Source: Phytoseiulus persimilis
Taxonomy: Eukaryota > Arthropoda > Arachnida > Mesostigmata > Phytoseiidae
DNA length: 64,000 nucleotides
Reading direction: 5' to 3'
Assembly: GCA_037576195.1 (NCBI GenBank)
Contig: CM075101.1
Span: 17,608,001 to 17,672,000, forward strand
Positions within the stretch are counted from its first letter, which is position 1, and every line of letters begins with the position of its first letter. The position numbers and the translations under genes were made by a program. This document shows positions 11,261-24,374 of this stretch, piece after piece. The notes beneath the pieces were generated by a model. That model ran no database searches, was not told where the DNA came from, and saw nothing but the letters and a program-made list of their open reading frames with translations.

Positions 11261-13030
11261 CTGTTGAGTGTGAGGTAGGCTTCGGGGCGGGCAAAGAGCG
11301 CAGCTCCCGTGTCATTGACGAGAATCGCCTAATCCGCGACGATCTGTTTAATTCTCGGCCCGTGAAGAAGAAATGCGTCGCTGAGCTAACAGCCGTCCCA
11401 TTCGTCGAGTCCAAACCAGTCCGTTTCCGCAGAGATACTCCGTATGGGAGGGTCAAATGGCGGACACGTGAAGCCCCCGCTAATGCAGGATGTGCTCGGT
11501 CTAAGCGGAGAACGTCGTAGATCCATGGTCCGCAAGTGAAGCTCTGCGCCTCCTCGAGGAGAGAGTCGTTCAACCTCAAGACGCTCGCTGACCTGACGTA
11601 CAATTCCAAATTATTCATCCAAGCCTGTAGTATCAAAGGAACTACCGGTGTCTTGCGTGAGAAAGTACGGCGTCTGCCAAACGCCTTGCGATTCGCTTGC
11701 GGACGAGTATCGAGGCGTCCGTGGTAGTTCTTCGTTTGGCACCTCTGGACGACAGATTTCATGGATAGGTTCTTCCCAACCGTGAGCCTCGCCTGTACAG
11801 AGACTGATCGATGCTTCCACAACTCGATGCTGAATTTCCCAGGCCCGATTCTGCGAGGCACAAGAAGCCTGTTCGAGAAGATTTTGCCGGGGAGTTACAT
11901 TCTCCCTGAGAAAACCGTCAGCAAGAGAGATCTCAGGTCTCGTCGCGGTCAGTTGATTCGCTCCTGATCTCGATGTTTTTCTCATAAGTCCCTCCACGAC
12001 TCACATACTTCTGTCAATTCAGGAATTCGCGGCGTAACCTTTATCTCAACCACAGCGACCGAACTCACAGAGGGACCCTGCTGTATTTCGGCGGCTTCTC
12101 ACAAGCGCCGTCCGATTGGACACTTCGCTGAAGAGATTCAGCGAAAGAGATTTCGCAAGGAACCCCCACCGTTCCCATCGAAACCAGATTTCTATGCGTC
12201 ACGTCACACTCGAAGCGACGTTCATTGAAGATGATTTTCGACCATTCGCGTCAACACCAAATAGCTAGTAGCGCTTTTTCCGATGGCGAATTGGGAGCAA
12301 GATCATCGACGCGGAACACGGAAGAGTTTAAGACCATAAACCGCAACGATTAGGGGAGTCCCCAATATCAACGTTCAGTCCTGGTTTTCCCTCATCGTTT
12401 GCTTACCACCAATACCACCCCGGGGACGAAGCCTGTGAGTCTCGTGTATCGATATCGAGGGGTCGCCTCCGCTCCAAACATATGTGCTCACATCTGGATA
12501 TTAGCTTCGACTCGCTGATATATCCAGTGGTTCTCTGTTGTACTCATCACGGAAAAACTCCAGAGCCGTGCTTCTGAACCTCTTCTGCCATCTCGGCTCG
12601 CCCTGCACTGGCTGAGCCTGTGAACTTTGTGCTTCTGTGGCACCTCCCTGCTGTCGATGCCCAGGAGACACTAGGCATCCTCGTCAACAGCTGGGGTTTC
12701 TCGTAGACCTATTGATCTGACCATACTTCGGAGAAGATCTGCCCGCGGGGGATCTAATTTGAATGAGTCAAGCATACTTCCGGTTAGGTTCAGGAATACT
12801 CCGGATATCATTCAGGTGTGTTTTGGAAGTCGCTCAAGAATGAGTCCACAACTAGAGAATACTACGAGAAACCCTGGAAGTGACCGGAAACCTCCCGAAA
12901 CGTTCTCAAGCGCATCGAAGCAATGCCCAGGAAGTTCGAATGCGGTCAGCCGATTTCATCCAACGCCTTCTCGTGACCATCTCAGAGGGATGGATGAAGG
13001 AAGAAACCTTGCAAGAGCGCCAGTTATCTG
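11261..13030. other. Stretch with no supported gene
   Basis: Only short unsupported open frames are present, together with the upstream continuation of the frame that ends at 11130. I see no domain, RNA gene or repeat family. Confidence 0.45.
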
Positions 13031-13032
13031 TA

Positions 13033-13058
13033 CTCTCTCTCTCTCTCTCTCTCTCTCT
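13033..13058. repeat. (CT)n dinucleotide microsatellite
   Basis: Thirteen uninterrupted CT units. The surrounding frames reading as Ser-Leu or Arg-Glu repeats are artefacts of this tract. Confidence 0.95.
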
Positions 13059-14329
13059 GACTGAACCCCTTGGAAGCTTCGAACGAAGAGCCTCGCCTCG
13101 GCTATCGGTCGCGAGCAGTAGTTCCGCAGGTTTATTCATCGCATACCCGACCATAACTCTTTGGATACATTCCTTGTTCCACAAATGCCTTCGCGAGTGC
13201 GGACGGATGAAAATCCAACTGCTTGGTACTCGTCAGGGATTATCTGAAGCTTCTCGAATATCAACACGGGCAGTCTTCTTCTCCGAAGCTAGGTAATTCC
13301 TCCGTCATCCCTATGGGCTTCCAACGACGAGACCTCGAATATACGTTTGTTGGTGACGATGGTCCCGGGTCTGCCGCCTGCCCACTTCCGGGAGAGTATC
13401 CCGCGGAATACTGACTGCTGAGGCTTGGAAGAACCCGCATCCTCCAGTCGGCGTGAGATAGCGTACAAAGAACGATGAGGTCGAAGAGTGGGAGTCTTGC
13501 CTCATTCCCAGACGGGACTCGAGCTCCCGAGGAAATGGTGGTTCCGGGTCCGCAAAGTAATTCCATTTAGACCAGAGTCGAGAATTGGGACGCCGAACAA
13601 GCGAAAGTGAAAAACTTTACAAACGCTCCGTGCAGAACCGGTGCTTACAACAACTATTGCCACAATCAAAGGTCTGTACAAGCAGTGGTATTGAGGACAA
13701 CGTCTTCGCCGCACGTCGCACTGTAGTGGTGAGCCTCCAAGGTGTACGCGATCCTCGTCCCACATGCTTGAGATAATTTCCAGACGGTCGTAAAACATGC
13801 TCGGGGTCTCGTGTCTCAGTTCTCGTTGGTTAGCAGGGGAAACGGATCCAATCGCAAAGACTGCTGTTGCCTGAACCGGCAGACTCCACAGGAACGACGG
13901 GCTCCCCGGTGAAATTGGGAGGACCGTAACGATTCAAGATGCTTGAACCTCGGAGCCGAGGAACGTTTTGGGTGATGATCCAAACACTTGGAATAGAATG
14001 TGTGGACATTCGTTTTGTTGTGAATGAAGAAACTCCCGGGAACGGACTAGAGCGCACTCCTCTGATTCCACGGAAGGAGCGTATTTAAATCATCGAGATG
14101 CGCGCGAGACCGAAGGGGAGCCGCCAAGGCGAGTCACCACTGCAGCCGTCAGGTTTAGCATATTTTGCATAGCCTGCCTCGATGTCAGAAATCGGTCAAG
14201 AGCGCTCGCTGAATCCGCTCGATGCTTTAAGGAGCAATGTAAACCTCCAAAGGCTGATGAATTGATCGACCAATTTGAAAAAAAGTCATTCGCAAGCGAG
14301 GACTGCTCAGCAGAGTTAGGCATAATCAT

Positions 14330-14357
14330 ATTTCTTCGATACCTGTATCGAAGAAAT
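14330..14357. repeat. Perfect 12-bp inverted repeat with 4-base loop
   Basis: The arms ATTTCTTCGATA and TATCGAAGAAAT are exact reverse complements around the loop CCTG. A second, imperfect AT-rich palindromic stretch built on GATCATCGATC follows at about 14,374-14,395. There is no T-run suggesting a terminator and no flanking miRNA-like long arms. Function unknown. Confidence 0.85.
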
Positions 14358-15560
14358 ACCTGTACCTCTTGATTATGATCATCGATCGTAATCAAAGTCG
14401 AAGAACATTGTATGTAGGTATATGGGGAAAACTCAAGCGTAGTCGGGAGCTTTGGGGGTCGCTGAACACGATCCCGCTGTGGTCGAGAGTCGATTCTTCT
14501 AACCTGCTGCAAATTCTCAACGAGCCATCCAGCAGAAACGCTCAGAACTCAGCGAACCGTTGGGCGCCGCTTCAGGGGATGCTTGACTGCCAAACTGCCA
14601 AATCATTCACGGAGACACAGCGACAGTAGCTGGCATCTCGATACTCTTTATCAATAAGGCATGTTACAAGCGCATGGGTCAAACCGACCAGACACACATC
14701 ATGAACAAATCCAAGGAGTACATCCTTGCGCACGTTGAGATCTGGATTGGGACTCCTCAAGAGAGCCAAAGCAACCGGAACAAGAAGCTTAGGTTGGAGC
14801 AATCATGGACCGATATTGCAACGATCCACTTGACGATCCGACAAGGCTGGACGAGTATCCACCCATCGCAGCGATCTCCAGATCGTTCAACACCCAGCCG
14901 TCATCATCCAGCGCGGTGGTGGAGCGCCTCTTTTCATATACGACCGCGTCGAATTTCATCTTGGTTTACCATCATCTCCATAGGGTCCTTCCGATCGACG
15001 TGAAACGAAGTGGGAACTTATGATAGTGTCTGTTATCGCCCCGCATTCCCTGCCGAGATTAACGGTTAAAACCACCATCGGCGTGTTCAGCTCCCCAAAA
15101 ACCTCGTTCGTTTGGTATCAGAATGCACCAGGGATAACAAAATCATAACTTGTTTATGTTTAATCGTCAAAGAAAAGGATTTGATTACGAATAATGATCA
15201 GAATCGAGATCTGATTATCTGATGATCATGATTACGATGGTGTCGAACTCTGTTGAGCAGGCAGCTAGCAGAGTGCGGATCATGAAAAATCCTGTGCAAT
15301 TAGATAGGTGAGATGGATCTTAGCTTTGAGCTGGTTCTCAGAGCTGGTGTATACGACACCTGATCCGAGTGGTGTCAGAGAAGAGTTCCGAACCTGAAAA
15401 CCGCGAGCAGCGGCTGATTTCGAGCACATATCATCGTAAGCGAAGGAAAACAAATTCACAGATCGGCCGAGGAATGCGTTATTCAGAGCGGCTCAGAAGT
15501 CTCCTCCAGCCTACCGTGGAGACGGTAAATATCAACCGACCGAGCTGGCTCGGAGGAGCA

Positions 15561-15578
15561 CCCCCCCCCCCCCCCCCC
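15561..15578. repeat. Poly-C tract (18)
   Basis: An uninterrupted run of 18 C. It is one of several long C (or G) homopolymers in the window. Confidence 0.95.
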
Positions 15579-18500
15579 TCCCAGGAACCGAGTTCGCGCG
15601 GAAGTCGGTTCAGAGTTCCTAGGTAGCCGAGCGATCGTATCAGCCCGGAAAAATCCGGATTTCTCGACAAAATCCTGCCCTCTCTGCATTCACCCTCGAA
15701 TCTCTTCAGGGGGTCCGAGTTCGAAAGAATCACAAAGGCGAGAAGTTCTTGGATTCATCTTCGAGAATAAATAGTTGTCGCGTCAGTATGGCGGCTTTTC
15801 TCCTACACTCCTGGAACTGGAGGAGCGTGTAAATGCGCGCCGAAGATCCATGTGTGACTCAGCATTGACCCTCCCTGGTTCTTAGCAAGCCGGAACGACT
15901 GAGCCCCCGATGTGGATTCACGTTTTTTTTGGATCTCGTTGGCAGAGCCTGTCTCCCAGGCCCGCCACTTACATCACCAACGGAACTCGTTCTCTCGTCT
16001 CGGCCTTGAGCAGCAAGAGTAGCCTTGAATAGCGAAGATGGTGAGAGTTCGTTCAGATAGTGAATGAATCGTATTGTATCCGCAATACTCGAGTTTGAGG
16101 CGCAAAGTTTCCAGAATAATTTCTGGCTCCTTCAATGAACCACAACGTGCCTGATTCAATAATGAGATTTGACACGAGGTGAACTTCGAGGGCGGATCAC
16201 GGAGGACGTGAGGATGACCTCCGATCTTTGCCAGTTCGAAACAGCAGACGGAGGGTATCAACCGTATGTTCTTGACACCGGTTCTCGTACTGCTGCGTTG
16301 TACTTCGAAAGCCGACGTCTCGCAGCCCGATGATAATTATCATCAGCGCATATTTGCGCAACATGCGTCTCGATGCTACATCGGAACTTTTTGCCTAACA
16401 CAGCTCCAGGGGTTCGGGCCTTCTCACTCTCAGCTGTGGCTGCGAGGGGAGCCCTAGCGGTCGGTGCAATGATGACGCGTTCGCGGTATGAAGATTCTAC
16501 TCGGGCGCTCCGCATTTCCATGTGATTGAAACATTCCATCGATCCGCATTGAACGAGATGAGCTAGATGGAATAGTGTTTCATGAGGGTTCTACGATCAC
16601 ACCGGAGGCTGAAGTAAAACTTCACTGGCAGCATGATCGTTCTGATTCCCGGGCCGCTGTCTTTTGTACGCTGATGCTGGGCTTGACGGAGCCTCGAGCC
16701 GAGCGACAATGAGCAAGCGAGCGCGAGAATCAGCGCTCCTCAAGGAACTCCCCTGCGATGTCCAACCTTTAACGAGGGCGGTTCTGTCTTCGGTAGTAAC
16801 GACACTCACGGCACATCACCTGACTGAATACCAGCATATCTTAGGAAGTACAGAGTGCAAGACAGAGCCCTGTTGTGCCGGAGCATCACCTACACTCTGA
16901 GAGTAACCGATAACGTCATATGTTCGTTCTGTCTCTCTCTCCATTTTTGAGGGATCTCCCGTGATCCAACAGCAGGGAAAACCTGGCAATAATTTTCACT
17001 CCCAGGAAACTGGTTGCTCGCCTGTGCCCTAAAGGCCTCCCCCTTGCGAGTGACAGCCAGCCCCACACACCAGCAAAAGAAGAAGAAAGCTGGAACGACT
17101 CTTTCGAACGCAATCTAGATACGGAGCGACGTTCCACTTTTCGTTCTAGTGAAAAAGGCACCCCTTGATTCGACGGGAATATTGTCTTATCTCCTCTCAG
17201 GAGGAGTGGGATCGAACGAGACGCGTTCTCGACGTGAGCCAAGACATGGCTTACATGAGACAAAAAGAGGAGGTTGTAGTCGTCGGCGGCCTGGAAAACG
17301 CACCCGCACAAAATTTGACATTTTCAAGTGGATCAATTGAGAGTTTGAGTAGTCTGGCACAAAGTGTACTCCGCTTCCGCAGTTCTGACAGAACACCGCT
17401 CCTGAAGACAACCAAATTAAGCAGGTGAGTGTCAGCAAGCGACGATATCCTACTCCACCGAGTTATCCTGACTCCGGAACCCGATCGCCGACTCTTGAGG
17501 CGCATCATATGAGATTACGATCAGCTGATTTCCGGGATGGCAAACGACATCTCGGAACTCTCTCCAGAGCTGCTCGCGACTGAATGGTTGATGACACTCG
17601 CGTTCTTAGATGCTTGGGGAGATTCGTGGGAATATTCAAACAACGCGGATAGCTGCACCGTATTCTACGTGTCTTCGAGTAGAGAAAGCTTCTCTCCGAA
17701 AATCCGAAGTATTCGCTTGGCATCGATCCACTCATGAGTCGTATTCATGGAGAGTCGTTCTCAATGGGAATCGGCACTTCGTAAGTGCGATTGATCCTGA
17801 AATATGAAACTCTGGTCGGATACAAGCTCTCGTTCCTATCCTTATCCAGTCGCTCGATGCATAGCTCGACAATGGTGCCAACGAAATCTAGCCAGCTAGA
17901 AAAAATTTGGTCCATATAGCCTTGCTTCCATGATCCACCACGGCTTATCGCTGATTCTCCTGCATTATATCTCCACTCATTCCTCTTTCCACTACGTCTG
18001 GACAACCACGGTCTGTCTTCGTGTGTTTCTGTGCCTATGGCTCGCCCGACAACCCACGATGTTTCTGCCCACACCTTCATCTGAGGCTACCGGTCGCCTT
18101 GCTGAACGTCTGCGACTCCGTTGGGCTCGTCTCCACCTGAAGTTCGCGTTTTCTCTCATTGGGAAACGAATACTGCGCAAACGTGCGGTCTGTTGAACTC
18201 CCCACCCGATCCTCAAATATCTCGCCTCCTACGAAACACTGACAGTAGCTGTAGCATCATTGGCTTGAAGCTTTCATCTCGTTGAATCCCGGATCTCTTG
18301 AGCAGTAGGAAAAACATCCCCTATTTTCATTCTGCTCTCCCCTCGCAGAATTTTTCTCCTAACTTGAAGTAAACATGAGACTGCACATTATCCTACTTCG
18401 GACACTCCGACTGGGACGCACGGGATGGTAACTAGTAAATGAGAATTTTCCCGTTTTGAAAAGTTCACAGTGTGAAGGTGAGTACGAATTCAATCATGGC

Positions 18501-19552
18501 GGTCTTTAGATTGGAGATGAGCCTGACTTTTCTTCTTCCGTGCGAGAAATCATCGAGTGTTGTATTAAATCTGAGAAGCGCACGCGAGACTTCATTGTGC
18601 TGAAGGAAAGGAGAATCCATGAAGGTTCTTGAGGCGGCTTGGAAGGTTTCGGCTGGTTCTGACGAGCTTCTGCAATCCGAATCTTGGTGTGCTTTCGTGG
18701 TATCTGGTCTCGCTCGAGAATGCTCCCCGCATCGAGCGATCCTAACGATGTGCCTTTCTCCGGTTAGTGTCCGAAGGGCCGCAGATCTTTCGAGAATCAT
18801 TGAACACGACTCGAAGAAGGTCAAGACGACTGTTTCTGATAGTGAAATTCAATGCCATGGTCCAGTATGGCTATTATCCTCTCCAGTTCTCGGGAAGTAT
18901 GTCAAAAGATAATGAGGGATCATGTTGCCAGCTGCCGTTGTGTTTGCGTAACACCAGGGGGCCCTCTGAAGGGTCTATTCCTCGCTGTTTTCCTGCCCGC
19001 CTGAGTGCTCACCCGGGATCTGACTCTCCCCACGACATCACTCGCCGGCCATAGAAGTTTTCTCGACGCTGTTGCGTTGCAGAGTCGCCGGCGGTGGGAG
19101 TTTCTAGCATGACGATATAATATACTGACAAACTGTGTGAGGGCTCCCGCATCGAAAGCTCGCTGACCATCGAGTTGATGGTCGGCCGTGGATTCGTCTG
19201 CTCCTCTGTCCATAGAAGCCGTCCGTGGTCTCTCTCCTACGTCTGTCCATTCGTCGACTGCTGCTCACCGCTGTTGCTGGCATGGGCTGCTCACGACTGC
19301 GGCCGGAAAAGCATCGAGGATCACAGGGATCTCGAGATTCCGGTGGAGAGAACCTGGATCTCGACTGAATGCGCGAGCCAGGTGACAGCCGCCAGACACC
19401 ATAACACCTGAGTGAACAAACAGTGCCGACGGTTCTGGTGAATGACAGTTGTCTTCCGACGTTTGTGACTCAGTGGCGACTCAGCTGATTTGTGGAGGCT
19501 CGCGACTTGAATACTATCCGCGTCACCCGGTCGGAAATAGAGGCTGGTAGAC

Positions 19553-22500
19553 ATGGAGTACAACCGCATGGATGAGGACGGAGATGTTCCTGCGACCGAT
19601 TTCCTGCCGAAGTGAGTTTGAAGCGTTTGTTCTCATCAGGTCGGTTTCCGATGACCAATTACGTCACTCTTGCTCCGTCGACTGAGTGTCGTCTCATAGC
19701 GAACGTGCCGCTGTCGCACCAGTTTCCTAGAAAACTCGCTTTGGAACCTGCAGGTTCTGAATAGTGACACTCTCTGATTTTGCCGAGACCAGGTGAGAGT
19801 TTGAAAGCCATTAGATAAAAGGAAGAAGTTTCTTCGGTCATTCCTGGCGGAGATCAATAGTGCGAACCTTTGCGCCGGAGAGGAGAAAAACAATCATCGT
19901 CGCACATCGATATTCGGAAACCATCGTGTCACTTCGAACCCTGCAAAAACTACAACGAGCCGTCTCGACCGAGATTCGGAATCACTAACTTTGGAAATGC
20001 CATGGTTTCTGGGGAGGAAGCCAGGATGTTTATCCGAGAAATCCACACTCAAGCGATTCTTTGAAACGCATAAGAATCCCTTCCGCGTCACTCATTCAAG
20101 TGAAAAACGATATCGTCGACAGTCATATTCAGGGCCCACTCTGAATTGCTATGCGAAGCATTCAATGTGGGATCACGAGAGAGTGGACCCCCGTGCGGAT
20201 TCAAAACAACTGCCAGATGTAACCAGTGGGCTAGAAAGGCGTCACACAAATCGCTCTTTGTTCATCGCCTATTATTTTTATTCGACCCTCGAGTCACGGC
20301 GGTATATCCAATCGTTTCTCATAAGCCTATCAGTTATCTCGTCCCGGATTCCAAAGGTCTAATCTCAGCGGTCTGTATTATCTGCCCACATGAAAATCCC
20401 GATGACAGTATTTAACGGCTGTGATCCGAAAGGATCATTTGGTGTCACGTGATCGGAATACGGTGAGCTGCGCGCCGCGGGATTCCAAAAGTTATAGAGA
20501 TACTCTGGTGGGCGTTGTTGGACTCCCTCGAGTCGCCGCTGAGATTCTGCTTTTTCCAGAGTCCAATGGTCCTCGAAGAATTCGTGTGAGTGGACACCAT
20601 TGCGTTCGCCGGGCAACGAATCCCCGGCGGTCACTCTCGCTCTTCGTGAACGGCAGGTCGACGCGATGAGTCGAAACACGAAGTCTTGGCTGGTCTTCTG
20701 AGGCGGTAGCCGGGCTCTTGATCGAGTCACTCGTATATGGCGCTACATATTTCAATTTTCGCGTTGCAGGTCGCTCTCCGGCGCTCCGCAATCCAATGGA
20801 GACTCTTCGTCAACGTCGGTCGTTATGGCTGACGACTGTAGGACGGACTCCGCTCGGAGACTCAATACGTTTTCGGGGGTGTTCACTCCAGTATGCTTGT
20901 CCATGTTCAGCGCTATCCTGTTTTTGCGTATCGGTAGGTGTTGACTTCAGTCGGGAGCGATCCCACACGGGACTCTCGCGTTCATGTGGTTCACGAGTGA
21001 TAGTTGACAGTAATGACTCATTCTCAACGATCTTCACTCGACATCGAATCTTTCCGAGAGACTGAATCTCAATCGAGAACATACTGCGTCGAATGAGATT
21101 ATCCGCCTCCTCCACAGGTTTCCTGATCGGGCATTCCGGCCTCGCCGAATGTATCGTGGAAATGATCCTGGCGTACGGTGTCTTAGTGTTCACGGTTCTT
21201 TCCATTTGCGCGGTTTCGACCAACGGCGCCGTCGAGGGCGGAGGAGCTTACTGTGAGCCAGTCTAACGAATCATCCGATGTCTTGAAACCCTTAAAGTTG
21301 AGACTCCTTCAGGACCCTTGTTGCTTCAATTAGGGAACTCGAATGAACTCGTGAATAATTTCCAGTCATGATCAGCCGTGCTCTCGGACCCGAATTCGGA
21401 GGCTCGATCGGTACCCTGTTCTTCATCGCCAACATCTTCTCCTCCGGCTTGTACATAACAGGTTGTGTCGAAGGCCTCGTCGCCAACTTTGGGCCATCAG
21501 GTAGGCTGGAGACGGGTCCTCCCTCATCGGTAGAGCCCACGTTCGCGAAAGTCTCGGATCGGAGCCTCCACGACAGTGCGAAATCACGTTAGCGGAACGA
21601 ATGGCTCTCATCGCAACTTCCTTCCCAGGACAAATCGTCCATTTCCTGCACAAAACCGCTGGGTGGAAGCTGGTTTACGGGTCCTGCATCAACCTCCTGA
21701 ATATGTTAGTCTGCCTCGTGGGAGCAGCGCTCTTCGCAAAGACGACCGTTGTGATTTTCGGCGTAGTTATGACGGTTGCTGTTTCGGTCGCGGCGTCGAT
21801 GCTCTTTCGAAGTCCGGAATTGATTGGCTTCCCGAGCGAGAATGAGATCGCTCCGCCGAACGCGACATTCTGGTTCACAGGGCTGAACATGACCACGTTC
21901 AGCAACAACCTGCTGTCGAACTACACTGTCGACTACACCAACAACGACGCTGTAACGTCGTTCTCGATTGTGTTCGGTGTGCTGTTCTCAGGTATTTGGC
22001 TTTCAGATTGTTGAGCTGAGTGAGTGTGATCAAAATTGAAATCGAGTTATTCCTCTTGCGTTCCCAGAATGGTGGTTGGATCGATCTCTGAACGATGATG
22101 GGCTTGATTTCGCAGGTGTCACCGGAATCATGGCCGGCGCGAATATGTCTGGCGAGTTGAAAGATCCGTCGCGATCCATCCCTCGCGGAACATTGTCGGC
22201 AGTCAGTTTCACGTTCGTCACTTACCTCATCCTGATGTTGCTGACCGCTGCAACTTGTACCCGTGAGCTGCTCGTGAACAACTTCCTGTACATGCAGTAC
22301 ATCGACTTTGTCCCAACCTTGGTAACCGCTGGGATATTCTTGGCCACGTTCTCGTCGTCGCTCAGTAACTTGATCGGGAGCTCGCGAGTTCTGGAAGCTT
22401 TGGCCAAGGACGAACTTTTCGGCTCATTGACGGCTTCCATTGTGAAATACAATCGGGGAGGTGAGAACCCGCTTCCGTCGCAGGACTGATTACATGTTGC

Positions 22501-24374
22501 TCCAAGACCAAACCATACTGAGAATGTCCCAGCCGATGTTAAAATCTACGACTTTACAGGGAAAAATCCTTGGGTGGCCGTGTTGATCTCGTTCCTGATG
22601 GTCGAGTGTACTCTGCTGATCGGCTCAATGAATAAGATCGCTCAGATTACATCAGTGTTTTTCCTCCTCTCCTACCTCTCGACGAATTTGGCATGTCTGG
22701 CTTTAGATTTGAGCTCGGCGCCGAACTTCCGACCTTCGTTCAAGTACTTCTCGTCCACGACCGCCTTCTTCGGCCTACTCGGCTGTGGAATCATGATGTT
22801 TGTGGTTTCGCCCCTGTACGCGGCGATCGCCATAATCATGTGCCTGGTCCTCGTTCTCGCTCTGCACATCAGGTCGCCTCCAGTGCGGTGGGGCTCAATT
22901 TCCCAGGCTCTGATCTTCCATCAGGTAAGGGGCCCGAAAGAAGATACTGGAGGCACACATCTCGGTCTTTCTGCTATGTTGTGAAACCCCGGTGAGGTTT
23001 CGAATCGATGGTCGACGACCCTCGAAAATAATCGAGTGTTTCCCGTTTCATGCAGGTCCGGAAGTACCTCCTGTTGCTGGATTCTCGGAAAGACCACGTC
23101 AAGTACTGGAGACCACAGTTCTTACTGATGTGCGCGAACCCACGAACTGCGTTGCCCTTGATACTTTTCGCGAACGATCTGAAAAAGTCCGGTCTGTATG
23201 TCATCGGACACGTGAAGAAAGGTCGTCCTCAGGACTACCCTACGGACCCGATTCTTGAGGAATATCCTTTGTGGCTGAGTCTGCTAGACAAGATCAAAGT
23301 GAAAGCTTTTGTCGAGGTCACTCTGGCACCAACCATCCTGGACGGTCTCCATCACCTTGTGCGCATCGCAGGCCTGGGAGCAATGAAACCGAACACGATA
23401 CTCTTCGGGTTTTACGATGATACTGGGCCGACCGATTTCTTCAACGAGCATCGCTTCGAAGAACTGAAGAACGCTCGAGTCGGAAAAGACGTCTTCTTGT
23501 CTCTGCGGAGCGGAGGAGGCGACCGCATGAGTGCGATCGAGTTCGTGCAGATGGTCGACGATGCTCTGTACTTCATGAGCAAAAACGTCGTCTTGGCTCG
23601 GCATTTCCATAGGCTGGACAAGGGGGCCATCGTACGATCGTCTTCTCCTCTGCATATCGATGTTTGGCCTGTAGACTTTCTCCTACCGAACGCCACTGTA
23701 ACGGCCATCGACAACAACTGGATGTACATAATGCAGTTGTCGTGCATCTTACACATGGTGCCCGGCTGGAAGAAGCACACGACCATTCGAATCTTCATGT
23801 GTGTCGCTGACGCCACCGATGACACCACTCGACACCAACGACATTGGCAGAGCATGTTGAACATGCTTCGAATCGACGCTCGCATCATCACTGTCAAATA
23901 CGATCACCTCACTGCAAAACTCGAGCAGACAGGAACTCCCGTAAGATATTTTCGGAGTTTTCCGCTGATCGTAGACTGGCGATAGACAAACTAGATACTT
24001 TTCGCGAGATCTCCTCTAGATCCCGTTCGCCAGATTTACGGGTTTCTGTTCTGACCGTGGGTTGTTCAACGTAGCCCGCCTCTAGATCACGGCGGGGAGA
24101 CCGGTCTGACTTACGATCTTTCTCTTTTCTTCTATTCCAGGGCGAGTCTGCACCTATCGCCAACAACGCTTACCTTTCGGAGTGCAATGCTATGATGCGG
24201 GAACACAGTGAGCAAACGGCTGTGTCGTTTCTTTATCTGCCGCAGAAAGGCGCTCGCAATAATTCAGACAAGGAACGACTAAGGTATCTCGAACAGCTGA
24301 CCATCCTGACAGCCGATCTGCCACCGACTCTGCTGGTCCACGGAATCAGCCCCGTGACGTCTACGACGCTATAA
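19553..24374 (+). CDS. SLC12A9: Solute carrier family 12 member 9 (cation-chloride cotransporter-interacting protein)
   Basis: Complete nine-exon gene: 19553-19611, 20770-20933, 21118-21252, 21366-21500, 21629-21991, 22116-22460, 22560-22924, 23056-23940 and 24141-24374 (TAA). Every junction is GT...AG and phase-consistent, giving about 894 residues (human 914). The ATG follows an in-frame TAG. Recognised segments: [17 protein letters not shown] (first membrane helix), [40 protein letters not shown] near residue 286, [33 protein letters not shown] (about residue 520), [13 protein letters not shown] and the C-terminal [16 protein letters not shown]. Each matches vertebrate SLC12A9 closely. The loop before GIMAGAN carries three N-glycosylation sequons (NAT, NMT, NYT). 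The family has 12 membrane helices and a long cytosolic C-terminus. Human SLC12A9 was described as modulating the Na-K-Cl cotransporter, and its own substrate is not settled. It is not part of a visible cluster. Confidence 0.96.

Larger units (their letters stand above)
13059..19552. other. Intergenic or intronic stretch upstream of SLC12A9
   Basis: Apart from the hairpin at 14,330 and the poly-C tract at 15,561 I see nothing certain. The sequence at 15,160-15,240 is locally AT-rich with repeated GATTA/GATCA words. The end of this stretch must contain the promoter and 5' untranslated region of SLC12A9. An in-frame TAG lies four codons before its ATG. No open frame here has homology I recognise. 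Confidence 0.45.

Noticed and set aside
23284..23897. Two long minus-strand frames opposite SLC12A9 exon 8
   Set aside because: They are antisense shadows of a strongly conserved plus-strand exon.
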